This document shows, piece after piece, positions 43,446 through 55,193 of a DNA stretch of 64,000 nt. The notes under the pieces were generated by a model. It was given only the letters and a program-made list of their open reading frames with translations, ran no database searches and was not told the origin of the DNA. The stretch lies in the NCBI RefSeq assembly GCF_048007105.1, contig NZ_CP180352.1, positions 3,534,001-3,598,000 on the forward strand. The letters run 5' to 3'. The position numbers and the translations under genes were made by a program. Each line of letters starts with the position of its first letter. Position 1 is the stretch's first letter. Source of the DNA: Minwuia sp048007105. GTDB lineage: Bacteria; Pseudomonadota; Alphaproteobacteria; Minwuiales; Minwuiaceae.

Positions 43446-44699
43446 ATGACCGATGCCCGTTCCGATTTCCTTTCGACGCTCTACAGCCGCGGTTTCGTGC
43501 ACCAGTGCACGGACACCGCCGCTCTCGACGACAAGCTGACCAAGGGCGCCGTCACAGCCTATATCGGCTTCGACTGCACGGCCGACAGCCTTCATGTCGG
43601 CAGCCTTCTGCCGATCATGATCCTGCGCTGGCTGCAGAAGACCGGCCACAAGCCCATCGTGCTCATGGGCGGCGGCACCACCAAGATCGGCGATCCGTCC
43701 GGCAAGGACAGCGCCCGGCAGTTGCTGACCGACGAGATCATCGCCGCCAACATGGCGGGCATCCGCAGGGTCTTCGAGAAGTTCCTGACCTTCGGCGACG
43801 GTCCGACCGACGCCGTCATGGTCAACAATGCCGACTGGCTGGACGAGATCGCCTACATCCCGTTCCTGCGCGAATACGGACGTCATTTCTCGGTCAACCG
43901 GATGCTCAACTTCGATTCCGTGAAGCTGCGCCTCGACCGGGAACAGAACCTGTCCTTCCTGGAGTTCAACTACATGATCCTCCAGGCCTACGACTTCGTG
44001 GAGCTGGCGCGGCGGATGGACTGCACGCTGCAGATGGGCGGGTCGGACCAGTGGGGCAACATCGTCAATGGCGTCGAACTGGGCCGCCGCGTCGACGGCC
44101 TGGAACTGTTCGGCCTCACATCGCCGCTGCTGACGACGGCCAGCGGCCAGAAAATGGGCAAGACCCATGACGGCGCCGTCTGGCTGAACGCGGACCGGCT
44201 GAGCCCCTACGACTACTGGCAGTTCTGGCGCAACACCGCAGATGCCGATGTCGGGCGCTTCCTGAAACTGTTCACCGAACTGCCGCTGGACGAGATCGCG
44301 CGCCTCGAGGCGCTGGAAGGCCAGGACATCAACGACGCCAAGAAGGCGCTGGCCGACGCTGCCACCACACTGGCCCATGGCGCCGGCGCGGCGCATGAAG
44401 CGGCCGAGACCTCCCGGCGCGCCTTCGAGGAGGGCGATGCGGCCGAGGGTCTGCCGACCGTCGATATCCCGGCGGGCGAACTGTCGGCCGGCATCGGCAT
44501 TCTGGACGCCTTCGTCCGCGCCGGCCTGGCCAAATCGAACTCCGAGGCCCGCAAGCTGATCCAGAACGGCGGCGCCCGGCTGAACGACGAGAAGCTGAGC
44601 GATCCCAAGGCAACGCTCACGGCGGCCGACCTGACCAATGACGGCGCAGCCAAGCTGTCCTCGGGCAAGAAGAAGCACGTCCTGCTCCGCGGCGCCTAG
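43446..44699 (+). CDS. tyrS: Tyrosyl-tRNA synthetase
   Basis: 417 residues, class I synthetase. Tyr-binding AYIGFDCTADSLHVGSL includes the HIGH-equivalent HVGS; QMGGSDQWGNIVNG and the KMSKS-equivalent QKMGKT near residue 238 follow. A C-terminal S4 RNA-binding domain ends the protein (LAKSNSEARKLIQNGGARLNDEKL). Two hairpins follow the stop codon. Length is normal. Confidence 0.96.
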   Translation: MTDARSDFLSTLYSRGFVHQCTDTAALDDKLTKGAVTAYIGFDCTADSLHVGSLLPIMILRWLQKTGHKPIVLMGGGTTKIGDPSGKDSARQLLTDEIIAANMAGIRRVFEKFLTFGDGPTDAVMVNNADWLDEIAYIPFLREYGRHFSVNRMLNFDSVKLRLDREQNLSFLEFNYMILQAYDFVELARRMDCTLQMGGSDQWGNIVNGVELGRRVDGLELFGLTSPLLTTASGQKMGKTHDGAVWLNADRLSPYDYWQFWRNTADADVGRFLKLFTELPLDEIARLEALEGQDINDAKKALADAATTLAHGAGAAHEAAETSRRAFEEGDAAEGLPTVDIPAGELSAGIGILDAFVRAGLAKSNSEARKLIQNGGARLNDEKLSDPKATLTAADLTNDGAAKLSSGKKKHVLLRGA

Positions 44700-44701
44700 A
44701 T

Positions 44702-44744
44702 CGAAACCCAAGTCTGATCGAACCCCGATCAGACTTGGGTTTCG
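44702..44744. terminator. 19-bp perfect inverted repeat after tyrS
   Basis: A perfect 19-bp stem (44702-44720 with 44726-44744) around the loop AACCC begins two bases after the tyrS TAG. It is long enough to act as a transcription barrier for tyrS and for the convergent CPBP gene. It lacks a T-tract, so it may instead be part of a dispersed intergenic repeat together with the next hairpin. Confidence 0.6.
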
Positions 44745-44771
44745 CAACTCGCGCAGGCCATTGCCAGTCTT

Positions 44772-44807
44772 GGAACAACATTTGATGTTTCAATCAAATG
44801 CTGTTCC
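44772..44807. repeat. Second intergenic hairpin between tyrS and CPBP protease gene
   Basis: Arms GGAACAACATTTGAT (44772-44786) and ATCAAATGCTGTTCC (44793-44807) pair over 15 bases with one mismatch around a 6-base loop. It ends four bases before the CPBP stop codon. Its AT-rich core contrasts with the flanking genes. It may work with the first hairpin as a bidirectional terminator or be a REP-like mobile repeat. Confidence 0.5.
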
Positions 44808-44810
44808 GCT

Positions 44811-45455
44811 CTAGAACAGTTCGAACGGCCCGAAGATGAAGAAGTTGTGGGCCCAGTGCGCCACCACCAGGGGCCAGAGACGGTTGAGCCGGATGTAGAC
44901 CCACATGTAGAGCGCACCGATCAGCGCCGCGGTCACGACCTGGCCCGCGCCGCCGCCCCAGTGCATGAAGCCGAAGATCACGGCGGAGACGCCGACGGTC
45001 CAGGCGGTGGTGCAGCCGATGGCTTCCAGCCAATGCCGCGCCAGACGGCGGAACACCAGTTCCTCGGAAATCGCCACCAGTAGCAGGCCGAAGGTCAGAT
45101 CGACCCAGAGATAGAAGGGCTGGCGGATCTCGGGAAAGCTGAACAGCGGCTCGACGCCCGCCACGCCGTCGATGGCCTTCGCCAGCGCTTCGGCCGCCGG
45201 ATGGATCAGCGGCAGCAGAACGACGGCGAGCAGGGCGAATATGTAATGCGGTTTTGGACCGTCGGGCGGCTGCAGGGGCGGCCAACGGCCCTGTCGTCCG
45301 GTATCCAGCAGCACCAGAAGCACCAGGCGGCTGATGTAGTCGGCAACATAGACGCGGTAGCTGCCGTCCAAGGCGATGAACAGAAGATCGTTCAGAAAGA
45401 ACGGGAGCGTGAACAGCAGAAAAATCAGGCCGCTCATGCCGGATCGCGCCGCCAT
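44811..45455 (-). CDS. CPBP-family intramembrane glutamic endopeptidase
   Basis: 214 residues, about six hydrophobic segments. The Abi/CAAX-protease motifs are present: EE in VAISEELVFRRLARHW, the second motif in VIFGFMHWGGG, and a final histidine in VVAHWAHNFFIF. Bacterial CPBP members process peptides or confer self-immunity to bacteriocins; no bacteriocin gene is nearby. Start taken as the ATG at 45455; a GTG lies one codon upstream. Monocistronic. Confidence 0.85.
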   Translation of the reverse strand: MAARSGMSGLIFLLFTLPFFLNDLLFIALDGSYRVYVADYISRLVLLVLLDTGRQGRWPPLQPPDGPKPHYIFALLAVVLLPLIHPAAEALAKAIDGVAGVEPLFSFPEIRQPFYLWVDLTFGLLLVAISEELVFRRLARHWLEAIGCTTAWTVGVSAVIFGFMHWGGGAGQVVTAALIGALYMWVYIRLNRLWPLVVAHWAHNFFIFGPFELF

Positions 45456-45541
45456 CACCGATCCCTTCTCTTGCGCCCTTGATCACAATCAGCCGTGAGA
45501 TCCGAATCGGCAAGGAAAGAAGGGCGCGAACCCTTTCGCCA

Positions 45542-46030
45542 TCACAGTTGCGGTGGCGGCCAGGCCTCCGAATAGCGCTCCATCAGCGGCCGCCAGTCTG
45601 CCGGCACGCCGTTCGCGCGGATCTTTCCCGGCCCGTCATGGCGGATGAACACGCCGATCAGCTTGCCGGTAAAGCAGACGTCGCCGGCCTCGTCGCGCGA
45701 GACGAAATGCAGGTGAAAGGACGACTGCCCCACCTCGCCCAGATGCAGCGCGATGTCGATCGGCCGGCCCGCCTCGACCGGCTTCTGGAAATCCATCGAT
45801 GCGTGGACCATCGGCGTCCCGGTCCCGTCTCGGTTCTGCATTTCCCGCCAGTGCACGCCGGTCAGGTCGACGAAGAAATCTTCCGCAGTCTCGACCATGT
45901 AGTCGAGATAGGCGCCGGTGTAGATGATCCCGGCCGGATCGGAGTCGCCCCAACGCACAAGGCGACGGACGGTGAAGGGCTCGCGGCCGATCACATGCGG
46001 CGTTCTCGGGTCAGTTCTGCTATCGATCAC
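45542..46030 (-). CDS. Hotdog-fold acyl-CoA thioesterase (4-hydroxybenzoyl-CoA thioesterase-like)
   Basis: About 162 residues. The segment VRWGDSDPAGIIYTGAYLDYM carries the catalytic Asp of the 4-HBT group (D-x-x-G-x-x-Y), followed by DFFVDLTGVHWREM and the beta-strand run HLHFVSRDEAGDVCFTGKL. I chose the GTG at 46030 (MIDSRTDPRTPHVIGREPF) since an ATG farther upstream would overlap the divergent betB start region; the start is uncertain. Hydrolyses an acyl- or aryl-CoA of unknown identity. Confidence 0.78.
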   Translation of the reverse strand: MIDSRTDPRTPHVIGREPFTVRRLVRWGDSDPAGIIYTGAYLDYMVETAEDFFVDLTGVHWREMQNRDGTGTPMVHASMDFQKPVEAGRPIDIALHLGEVGQSSFHLHFVSRDEAGDVCFTGKLIGVFIRHDGPGKIRANGVPADWRPLMERYSEAWPPPQL

Positions 46031-46094
46031 GGGCGGCGTACCTCCGGTTTCGGCCGCGACGATCCTAGCCCGCCCCAACGCCAGGAGCGAGATC

Positions 46095-47572
46095 ATGCCC
46101 GACACGATATCCAGCGGCACGCGCCTGCCCCTTCAGCGGCTCTACATCGGCGGCGGCTACCGCGACGCCACCTCTGGCGAGACCTTCCAGACCGTCGACC
46201 CGGCCACCAATCAACCGATCTGCGACATCCAGGTGGCCAGCGCGGCGGATGTGGATGCCGCCGTGGCGGCTGCAGCAGACGCGTTTGCGGTCTGGTCACA
46301 AGGGCCCGCACGGGAGCGGGCGAAGGTGCTGCTCCGTGCGGCGGCGATACTCAGGGAACGGAATGACGACCTCGCCCGGCTGGAGACGCTGGACACCGGC
46401 AAGCCGATCGCCGAGACGACCGAAGTCGACGTCATCACCGGCGCCGAGGTCATCGAGTATTATGCCGGCCTCGCCCCGGCCATTCATGGCGAGCACCACG
46501 ACATGCCGCCCGACGCCTTCGCCATGGTCCGGCGCGAACCACTGGGCGTCTGCGCCGGCATCGGAGCCTGGAACTATCCGATCCAGATCGCAATGTGGAA
46601 ATCCGCGCCCGCGCTGGCCTGCGGCAACACCATGGTGTTCAAGCCGGCCGAACTGACGCCGCTGACGGCCCTGAAGCTGGCGGAGATCTACACCGAGGCC
46701 GGGCTGCCGCCGGGCGCCTTCAACGTGGTGCAGGGCGACGGACGGACCGGGCAGATACTGGTGAAGCATCCGGGCATTGCCAAGGTCAGCCTGACCGGCG
46801 AGGTCGGCACCGGAAAGCGCGTCATGGCGGACGCCGCGGAGAGCCTGAAACACGTCACCGTCGAACTGGGCGGCAAGTCGCCGCTGATCGTCTTCGCCGA
46901 CGCCGATTTCGACAGCGCGATCAACGCGGCCATGTCGGCCAATTTCTACTCCGCCGGCGAGGTCTGCTCCAATGGCACACGCGTCTTCGTGGAGCGTCCC
47001 GTCTACCAGCGCTTCGTGAAGGAACTGCAGATCCGCGTCCCGAAGATCCGGACCGGCGATCCCTTCGATCCCGAAACCCGCATCGGCGCGCTGATCAGCG
47101 CCGGACATCTGGAGAAAGTGCTGGGCTACATCGACAAGGCCCGCGCATCGAACGCGCTGCATGTCATCGGCGGCGAACGGCCCGCCGATCCGGCGCTGGC
47201 GAAGGGCAATTTCGTCACCCCGGCCGTCTTCGCCGACTGCACCGACGACATGGTCTTCGTGCGCGAGGAGATCTTCGGACCAGTGATGGCCGTGCTGCCT
47301 TTCGAACAGGAAGACGAAGTGGTGAACCGCGCCAACGCGACGCCCTTCGGTCTGGCCGGCGCCGTCTTCACCACGGATTTCGCCAGAGCCCACCGGATCG
47401 CCAATGCTCTGCAGGCAGGGACCGTCTGGATCAACGACTACAACATCACCCCGCCCGAAGTGCCCTTCGGTGGGTACAAGCAGTCAGGTCTGGGCAGGGA
47501 GAACGGGCTGGATACGCTGCGCCACTACACGCAGCCGAAGACGATCTACGCCAATCTGGGACGGGTCGAACC

Positions 47573-47582
<10 letters not shown>
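46095..47582 (+). CDS. betB: Betaine aldehyde dehydrogenase
   Basis: 495 residues; NAD(P)-dependent oxidation of betaine aldehyde to glycine betaine, an osmoprotectant. ALDH motifs: WNYPIQIAMWKSAPALACGN, the Gly-rich FTGEVGTGKRV-like SLTGEVGTGKRVM, general base in VTVELGGKSPL and catalytic Cys in YSAGEVCSNGTRVFVE; this last motif is the BetB signature. Start at 46095 follows AGGAGCGAG. No betA, betI or choline transporter is adjacent. Its end overlaps the convergent glpK by 10 bases. Confidence 0.9.
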
Positions 47583-49066
<1,484 letters not shown>

Positions 49067-49085
49067 GGCCCCCCTCCCCTTCAGT

Positions 49086-50178
49086 CTAGAGCTCGAATGT
49101 GCGCACCGTCAGGTCCGCCTCGACCTCCTTCAGCCGTGCGGTCAGTGCCGCATGATCCAGCAATCCGGTCTGTGTATCGACGTGCCTGACGACCGCGGCC
49201 GCATTGACCGCCGCCGAGCGCATCGCCGCTTCCGGCTCGACGCCGTTGGCTAGTTCGCTCGCAACCGTGGCGTAGAAGGCGTCGCCGGCGCCCGCGGTGC
49301 CCACAACCTCGACCGGCGCGACCGGGCAGTGATAGAGCGTGTCGCCGGTCGCCAGAAACGCGCCGTGGGTCCCGTCGGTCAGCACGATCCAGCGCGGTCC
49401 GCAGTCGAGCAGCGAGCGGAAGAAGTGCCGGGTCGACATGTAATAGCCGCCGCCCTCGAAGCCTCGCGCCAGGCGGGCGTGCAGCGATCCCGAATCCTCC
49501 TGAAAGGCGCGGCCGCCTTCGCCGAAGCGGTCCACCAGCGCCGGTGTCAGGGCGTCACCCTCGGCACGGTTCACCGAGAGCAGGTCGATATCGCCGAGAC
49601 TGCGCTGGAAAGCGCCGCCGCGGGCGGAAAGCTGGCGGATGCCCGGATTGGCGGCGACGACGGCGCCGGCGGCGTTGGCCAGCCGCACGATATCGGGGAA
49701 GCACTCCGCCGACTCGTTGGACAGGCTGGAGACGAGGCAGAGGTCTGTCTCGAAGGCGGAGGGGTTCAGCGCGTCTGACCGGAAGCCGGTATTGGCGCCA
49801 CGGAATGCGAAGATGCCGGCGTTGCGCTCGTGCGAGGCGATGATCAGGGAGGCGCCGGTCTTCTGTACAGGATCACGGACCGCCCAGCGGGTGGAGATGC
49901 GTTCGGCCTCCAGCCGGGTCAGGATGATGTCGGCCCGCGGGTCCTGGCCCAGACGAACCATCGCCGACACATCATGCCCCAGCCGCGCCAGCGCCACGGC
50001 GGCGTTGACTGCGCCGCCGCCGCAATGTGTGGAAACGTCGAGCGCCTCGGTCTTGCGCCCTTCCTCCAGCAGCAGGAACGAGGTCTCGGCATTGCGCATC
50101 GAGATCCGTTCGATCTGGTCGCTGTCGACGATGGCGATCGAGTTCGACCATTGCGCCGCCGATGGTCAGCACCTTCAT
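49086..50178 (-). CDS. PfkB-family carbohydrate kinase (one frame break)
   Basis: About 363 residues after repair. MKVLTIGGAMV is the PfkB opening; the first frame is lost at residue 11 and recovered by removing one base near 50145 to give NSIAIVDSDQIERIS. Then come STHCGGGAVNAAVALARLGHDVS (substrate-binding GG) and the signature VEVVGTAGAGDAFYATVAS, with catalytic Asp in GAGDAF. The family phosphorylates sugars, nucleosides or sugar phosphates; the substrate is not evident. Position just upstream of glpK suggests co-expression with glycerol genes. Confidence 0.82.
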
Positions 50179-50306
50179 GGCTCGGCTTTCACTCCGCTGG
50201 CGAGGCTCAGGCCCCTTGTGACTTGTCCAAGCGATTAGCGCAGACGGCCCGGATTGTCACCGTGACCCGGCGACACCGCCCGGGAACCGTTCGCCATCAT
50301 TGTCCG

Positions 50307-52110
50307 CTATGGCCCGGGAACCGCGACAGGACCGGTGCGGCCAAGCGGATGCACGCAGACGCGGTTGCGCCCCCGGCTCTTGGCATCGTAGAGCGCATCG
50401 TCGGCGCGGTTCATGGCATCCTCGAACGCCACATCGTCGGGAAGCAGCTTGCTGACGCCAAGGCTGACGGTGATCCCGAACGCCCGCTCCCCGGTATCGA
50501 TCATGACCTCGGCCGTCCGGCGGCGGATGCGCTCGGCGACCTCGACCGCCCCGTTGATGTCCGTCTCCGGAAGGATCAGACAGAACTCCTCGCCGCCCAT
50601 TCTGGCAGCGATATCGGTTGGCCGGCGGAGACTGGACCCGAGGATTTCCGCGAACCGTTGCAGTGCTATATCGCCGCCCGCATGGCCGTGTTCGTCGTTC
50701 ACCAACTTGAAATGGTCGAGATCGCAGACCACGACCGACACCTCGTTGCCATAACGACGCCAGCGGCGGAACTCGGCCTGGGCGGAACGGTCCATGGCGT
50801 GCCGGTTGAAGAGCCCGGTCAGCTGATCCGTATCGGCGCGGCGGCGGAGTTCCTCTTCCAGCCGTTTGCGTTCGGCGATATCGCGGGCCAGCCCGACGAT
50901 GCCGCGGTCCTGACCGCTCTTGTCGGTGAAGCGCACAGCACGGATTTCGACGTCGATCCGATGGCCCTTCTTGTGGAGCGCCTTGGTCTCGATCACGCCA
51001 GCCTCGCCGGTATTGCGGACCCGGCCAAGAAACTCTGCCATCGCCTTCACGCGATCGGCGGGGCGCACGATGGACATCGGCTGGCCGATAATCTCGTCCG
51101 GTGCGAAGCCGTAAAGCTCACGGACGGCGCTGTTGGTGTAGGCGACGACGCCGTCGGGCAGCAGGTGAAAGACCGGATCCGGAAGGTTCTCGACGATGCT
51201 GGCCAGCATGTCGGCCCGTTCAGCCGCTGCGCGTTCACGCCGTTCAAGCTCGATTCGGTCGCTGATGTCGAAGGACACGCCGACCAGCCCCATCATGCTG
51301 CCGGAGGGATTGCGCAATGGCGACACCTTCAGATGAACCGGCACCTTCGATCCGTCGGCGCGCAGCCGGCGGGTCTGGATCGTCTGCGGCCGCATCGTCT
51401 CGCGAAGCAATTCCGAGAACTGCTCCATCTTGTCCCACTCCTCGGGCGGGATGAAGCTGCGGTTGGACATGCCGACAAGTTGCTCGACGCTGTAGCCGTA
51501 CAGTTCCGCGGCGGCCTTGTTGGCATGGCTGATCAAGCCGTCGGGTTCGACCATGATCACGGCTTCCTCGGCCTGGTCCAGCATCTGCCTGAACCATTCC
51601 GAACGCTGCTGACCTTCCCGCTCTGCGGTAACGTCGATAGCGGTGCCAACGCTGAACCGCACGTTGCCTTCCCCATCCAGAACCCGCCGGGTCGACCAGG
51701 AGAGAAGTCGCGAGGAGCCATCCTTGCACACCCAGCGGCTTTCGAGACGTCGCCCTTCCTGAGCGCGGACCGAGCGCCTGTAGGTCGCTTCAGCAACCAG
51801 GCGCTCGTCTTCCAGCCTGAACGACCAGATCCCGCTGGCCGATGGCTTCCTCGGGCTCGTACCCCATCAACGTCCGGAAGGCGCGGTTTGTCCAGATGAT
51901 CCGCCCGTCAGGATCGACGGCGATCATGATCGCGTCCGACGCCTCGACCAGCGCATGCAGGAACTCGGGGTCGTTCAGGTCTACCGGGTTCAAGGAACCG
52001 CACTCCGTCAGCCAGCTTCGCATGGGACGCGTCGACCGGGCCCCGAACGGTCGGGCCGCGCCACCGGTCGCCAGACTATCGCAGAATTCGTTAAGTTTCT
52101 GGAACGACAT
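50307..52110 (-). CDS. PAS-PAS-PAS-GGDEF diguanylate cyclase (one frame break)
   Basis: About 600 residues after repair. Three PAS modules: roughly 35-165 (FLHALVEASDAIMIAVDPDG ... SRLLSWSTRRVLDGEGNV), 180-300 (QAEEAVIMVEPDGLISHANK) and 310-425 (ENLPDPVFHLLPDGVVAYTN). A GGDEF domain follows at about 435-590 with the active site RMGGEEFCLIL and an intact inhibitory I-site RPTD five residues before it. The frame breaks near residue 93 in GYEPEEAIGQR, repaired by removing one C at 51831-51833. No signal peptide or membrane segment is seen, so it should be cytoplasmic. It lies 51 bases downstream of glpU, inside the glycerol run. Confidence 0.85.
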
Positions 52111-52161
52111 CGCTCCGGACGGTGCTGAAGGTCGTTCCGCTATCTGCACAGCGTGACCGTC

Positions 52162-52443
52162 TCAGACCTTCCAGAACACGAACACGCCCCAGGCGGCGGC
52201 GATGGCGAGCCCGCCCCAGAGCGGCGTACCCATTGCCGCGATCCAGGCGATGAAGATGAATGCGCTACCCAGCAGCGTGATGAACAGCCGGTCGCCCCGG
52301 GTGGTATCGAGCCCGAAGACGCCCCTGCGCGGCGCGGCGCCGGGCGAGAAATATTCCCAGACGCCCATCATCGCGATGGCGCCGAAGACGAAGATGAAGA
52401 AGGCAGCCGTTGGCCAGGTCCAGGCCATCCATGTCAGACCCAT
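52162..52443 (-). CDS. glpU: DUF2160 small membrane protein of the glycerol transporter locus (GlpU-like)
   Basis: 93 residues with three hydrophobic segments (about 9-28, 54-70 and 72-91) and a middle loop FSPGAAPRRGVFGLDTTRGDR characteristic of DUF2160. In rhizobial glpSTPQUV operons a protein of this kind, GlpU, lies next to glpQ; its role in transport is not known. Here it follows glpQ by 3 bases, supporting the assignment. Confidence 0.75.
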   Translation of the reverse strand: MGLTWMAWTWPTAAFFIFVFGAIAMMGVWEYFSPGAAPRRGVFGLDTTRGDRLFITLLGSAFIFIAWIAAMGTPLWGGLAIAAAWGVFVFWKV

Positions 52444-52446
52444 GGT

Positions 52447-53244
<798 letters not shown>

Positions 53245-53245
53245 C

Positions 53246-54109
53246 TCAGTTCTCCTCGTTCCGCATCATCAGCGAGTAGAACACCCAGCTGAGCAGCAGG
53301 ATGATGACGAAGTAGATCAGCGACATGGCCGCCGCCGGGCCGAGGTCGAACTGGCCGAGCGCGATCTTCACGAGATCGATGGAGAGCAGCGTCGTGGAGT
53401 TGCCCGGCCCGCCGCCGGTCAGCACCACGGGCTCGGTGTAGATGTTGAAGCTGTCCATGAAGCGGAGCAGCACGGCGATTGTCAGCACCCGCTTCATCTT
53501 GGGCAGCTGGATATGGCGGAAGATCGCCCACGAACTCGCACCGTCGATGCGGGCCGCCTGGTAGTAGGCATCAGGGATCGAGACGAGGCCGGCATAGGCC
53601 AGCAGCACCACCAGCGACGTCCAGTGCCAGACGTCCATCAGGATCAGCGTGAACCAGGCGGCGCCCGGCTGGCGGGTGTAGTTGTAGTCGAAGCCGAGCG
53701 CGTTCAGTCCCCACCCCATCAGGCCGATCTCCGGCAGGGCGAAGATGTTCCACATGGCGCCGACGACGTTCCACGGAATCAGCAGCGGCAGCGCCATCAG
53801 CACCAGGCAGACCGACACCCAGGGCCCCTTGCGGGGCATGGACAGCGCGATGACGACGCCAAGCGGCACCTCGATCGCCAGGATCGAGAATGTGAAGATC
53901 ATCTGGCGGATCAGCGAGTCGTGAAACCGCTCGGAGGCGATGACCTGTTCGAACCAGACCAGCCCGGCCCAGAAGAACTCGTTGTTGCCGAAGGTCTCCT
54001 GCACCGAGTAGTTCACCACCGTCATCAGCGGCATCAGCGCGTTGAAGGCGACCAGCACGATGACGGGGAGAACGAAGAGCCAGGCCTTCTGGTTGACCGT
54101 CTTTCTCAT
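53246..54109 (-). CDS. glpP: Glycerol ABC transporter permease GlpP
   Basis: 287 residues, six transmembrane segments (MalF/UgpA-like). KAWLFVLPVIVLVAFNALMP, the long periplasmic loop, MDVWHWTSLVVLLAYAGL and the EAA loop AYYQAARIDGASSWAIFRHI with LPKMKRVL are clear. It overlaps glpT by 4 bases (ATGA) and is directly followed by glpQ, so the membrane pair is co-translated with the ATPases. Confidence 0.88.
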   Translation of the reverse strand: MRKTVNQKAWLFVLPVIVLVAFNALMPLMTVVNYSVQETFGNNEFFWAGLVWFEQVIASERFHDSLIRQMIFTFSILAIEVPLGVVIALSMPRKGPWVSVCLVLMALPLLIPWNVVGAMWNIFALPEIGLMGWGLNALGFDYNYTRQPGAAWFTLILMDVWHWTSLVVLLAYAGLVSIPDAYYQAARIDGASSWAIFRHIQLPKMKRVLTIAVLLRFMDSFNIYTEPVVLTGGGPGNSTTLLSIDLVKIALGQFDLGPAAAMSLIYFVIILLLSWVFYSLMMRNEEN

Positions 54110-55191
54110 GCCGTGCGCCTCCCGCCCGCGAGCCAGCCGTCCCGGTAGACCCGCGCATAGCCCGGGTCGAACGCGAGCCGGGCATTGTCCGCCGGCACCG
54201 AAGTCTCGTTGTCGACCAGCAGCTTCACGGTCTCGCCGTTCATGGTCCGGGTATCGACGATCCGGTAGCGGCCGGCATTCATCACGCGGACGACCTGCAC
54301 CGGCACGCCGCGGTCGGCGAAGCGGACGAACTCGGGCCGGACGCCCAGTTCAAGACTTCCGCCTCCGGAGGCCGCCGCATCGCCATTGGCCACCTTCAGG
54401 CTGGCCCCGCCGACGACGGCGCTGACGCCATCCATGCGGCAGGGCAGCAGATTCATGCCGGGTGAGCCGATGAAATGGCCGACGAAGGTGTGTTCGGGCT
54501 TCTCGAACAGCTCGACCGGCGTGCCGATCTGCACCACCTCGCCATCCTTCATCAGCACGACCTTGTCAGCGAAGGTCAGCGCCTCGGTCTGGTCGTGAGT
54601 GACATAGATCATGGTCCGGCTGATCCGCCGATGCAGTTCCTTCAGCTTGGACCGCAGCTGCCATTTCAGATGCGGGTCGATCACCGTCAGCGGTTCGTCG
54701 AACATGATGACGTTGACGTCGTCGCGGACGAGGCCCCGTCCCAGCGAGATCTTCTGCTTGCCATCGGCCGTCAGCCCGGAGGCGCGACGGTCCAGCATCT
54801 CGGTCAGATCCGTCATCTCGGCGATTTCGGCGACCTTGCGCTCTATCTCGCCGGCCGGCACGCCGCGGTTCTTCAGCGGAAAGGCGAGGTTCTGCCGGAC
54901 GGTCATGGTGTCGTAAATGACCGGGAACTGGAAAACCTGGGCGATGTTGCGCCGGTCGGGCCCCAGCCCGTTCATGTTCTGACCGTCGAACTGCACCTCG
55001 CCGACCGTCGGCTCCAACAGGCCGGAGATGATGTTGAGAAGCGTGGTCTTGCCGCAGCCCGACGGCCCCAGCAGCGCATAGGCGCCGCCATCCTCGAACT
55101 CGAAGTCGAGCCGGCTCAGCGCCCAGGCCGCGTCGCTTGCCGGATCGGCAGCGTAGGACTTTCCGAGGCCTGACAGGGTGATCTTCGCCAT
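54106..55191 (-). CDS. glpT: Glycerol ABC transporter ATP-binding protein GlpT
   Basis: 361 residues. Canonical Walker A GPSGCGKTT (42-50), Q-loop in QVFQFPVIYD, Walker B VIMFDE (161-166) and H-loop His199 in VTHD. The ABC signature is degenerate: LTADGKQ (140-146) instead of LSGGQQ. A MalK-type regulatory domain follows residue 240. With GlpS (canonical signature, degenerate H-loop) this predicts one competent and one crippled composite ATP site. Not to be confused with the GlpT antiporter of enterobacteria. 4-base overlap with glpP, 2-base gap from glpS. Confidence 0.88.
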   Translation of the reverse strand: MAKITLSGLGKSYAADPASDAAWALSRLDFEFEDGGAYALLGPSGCGKTTLLNIISGLLEPTVGEVQFDGQNMNGLGPDRRNIAQVFQFPVIYDTMTVRQNLAFPLKNRGVPAGEIERKVAEIAEMTDLTEMLDRRASGLTADGKQKISLGRGLVRDDVNVIMFDEPLTVIDPHLKWQLRSKLKELHRRISRTMIYVTHDQTEALTFADKVVLMKDGEVVQIGTPVELFEKPEHTFVGHFIGSPGMNLLPCRMDGVSAVVGGASLKVANGDAAASGGGSLELGVRPEFVRFADRGVPVQVVRVMNAGRYRIVDTRTMNGETVKLLVDNETSVPADNARLAFDPGYARVYRDGWLAGGRRTA

Positions 55192-55193
55192 GT

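Noticed and set aside
44811..45455. A bacteriocin immunity system around the CPBP protease
   Set aside because: No small precursor peptide, export or modification gene lies nearby; CPBP genes are common housekeeping membrane proteases.
49830..51899. A 689-codon plus-strand open frame opposite the PfkB and GGDEF genes
   Set aside because: The minus-strand PAS/GGDEF protein is unmistakable; the plus-strand frame has no motif.
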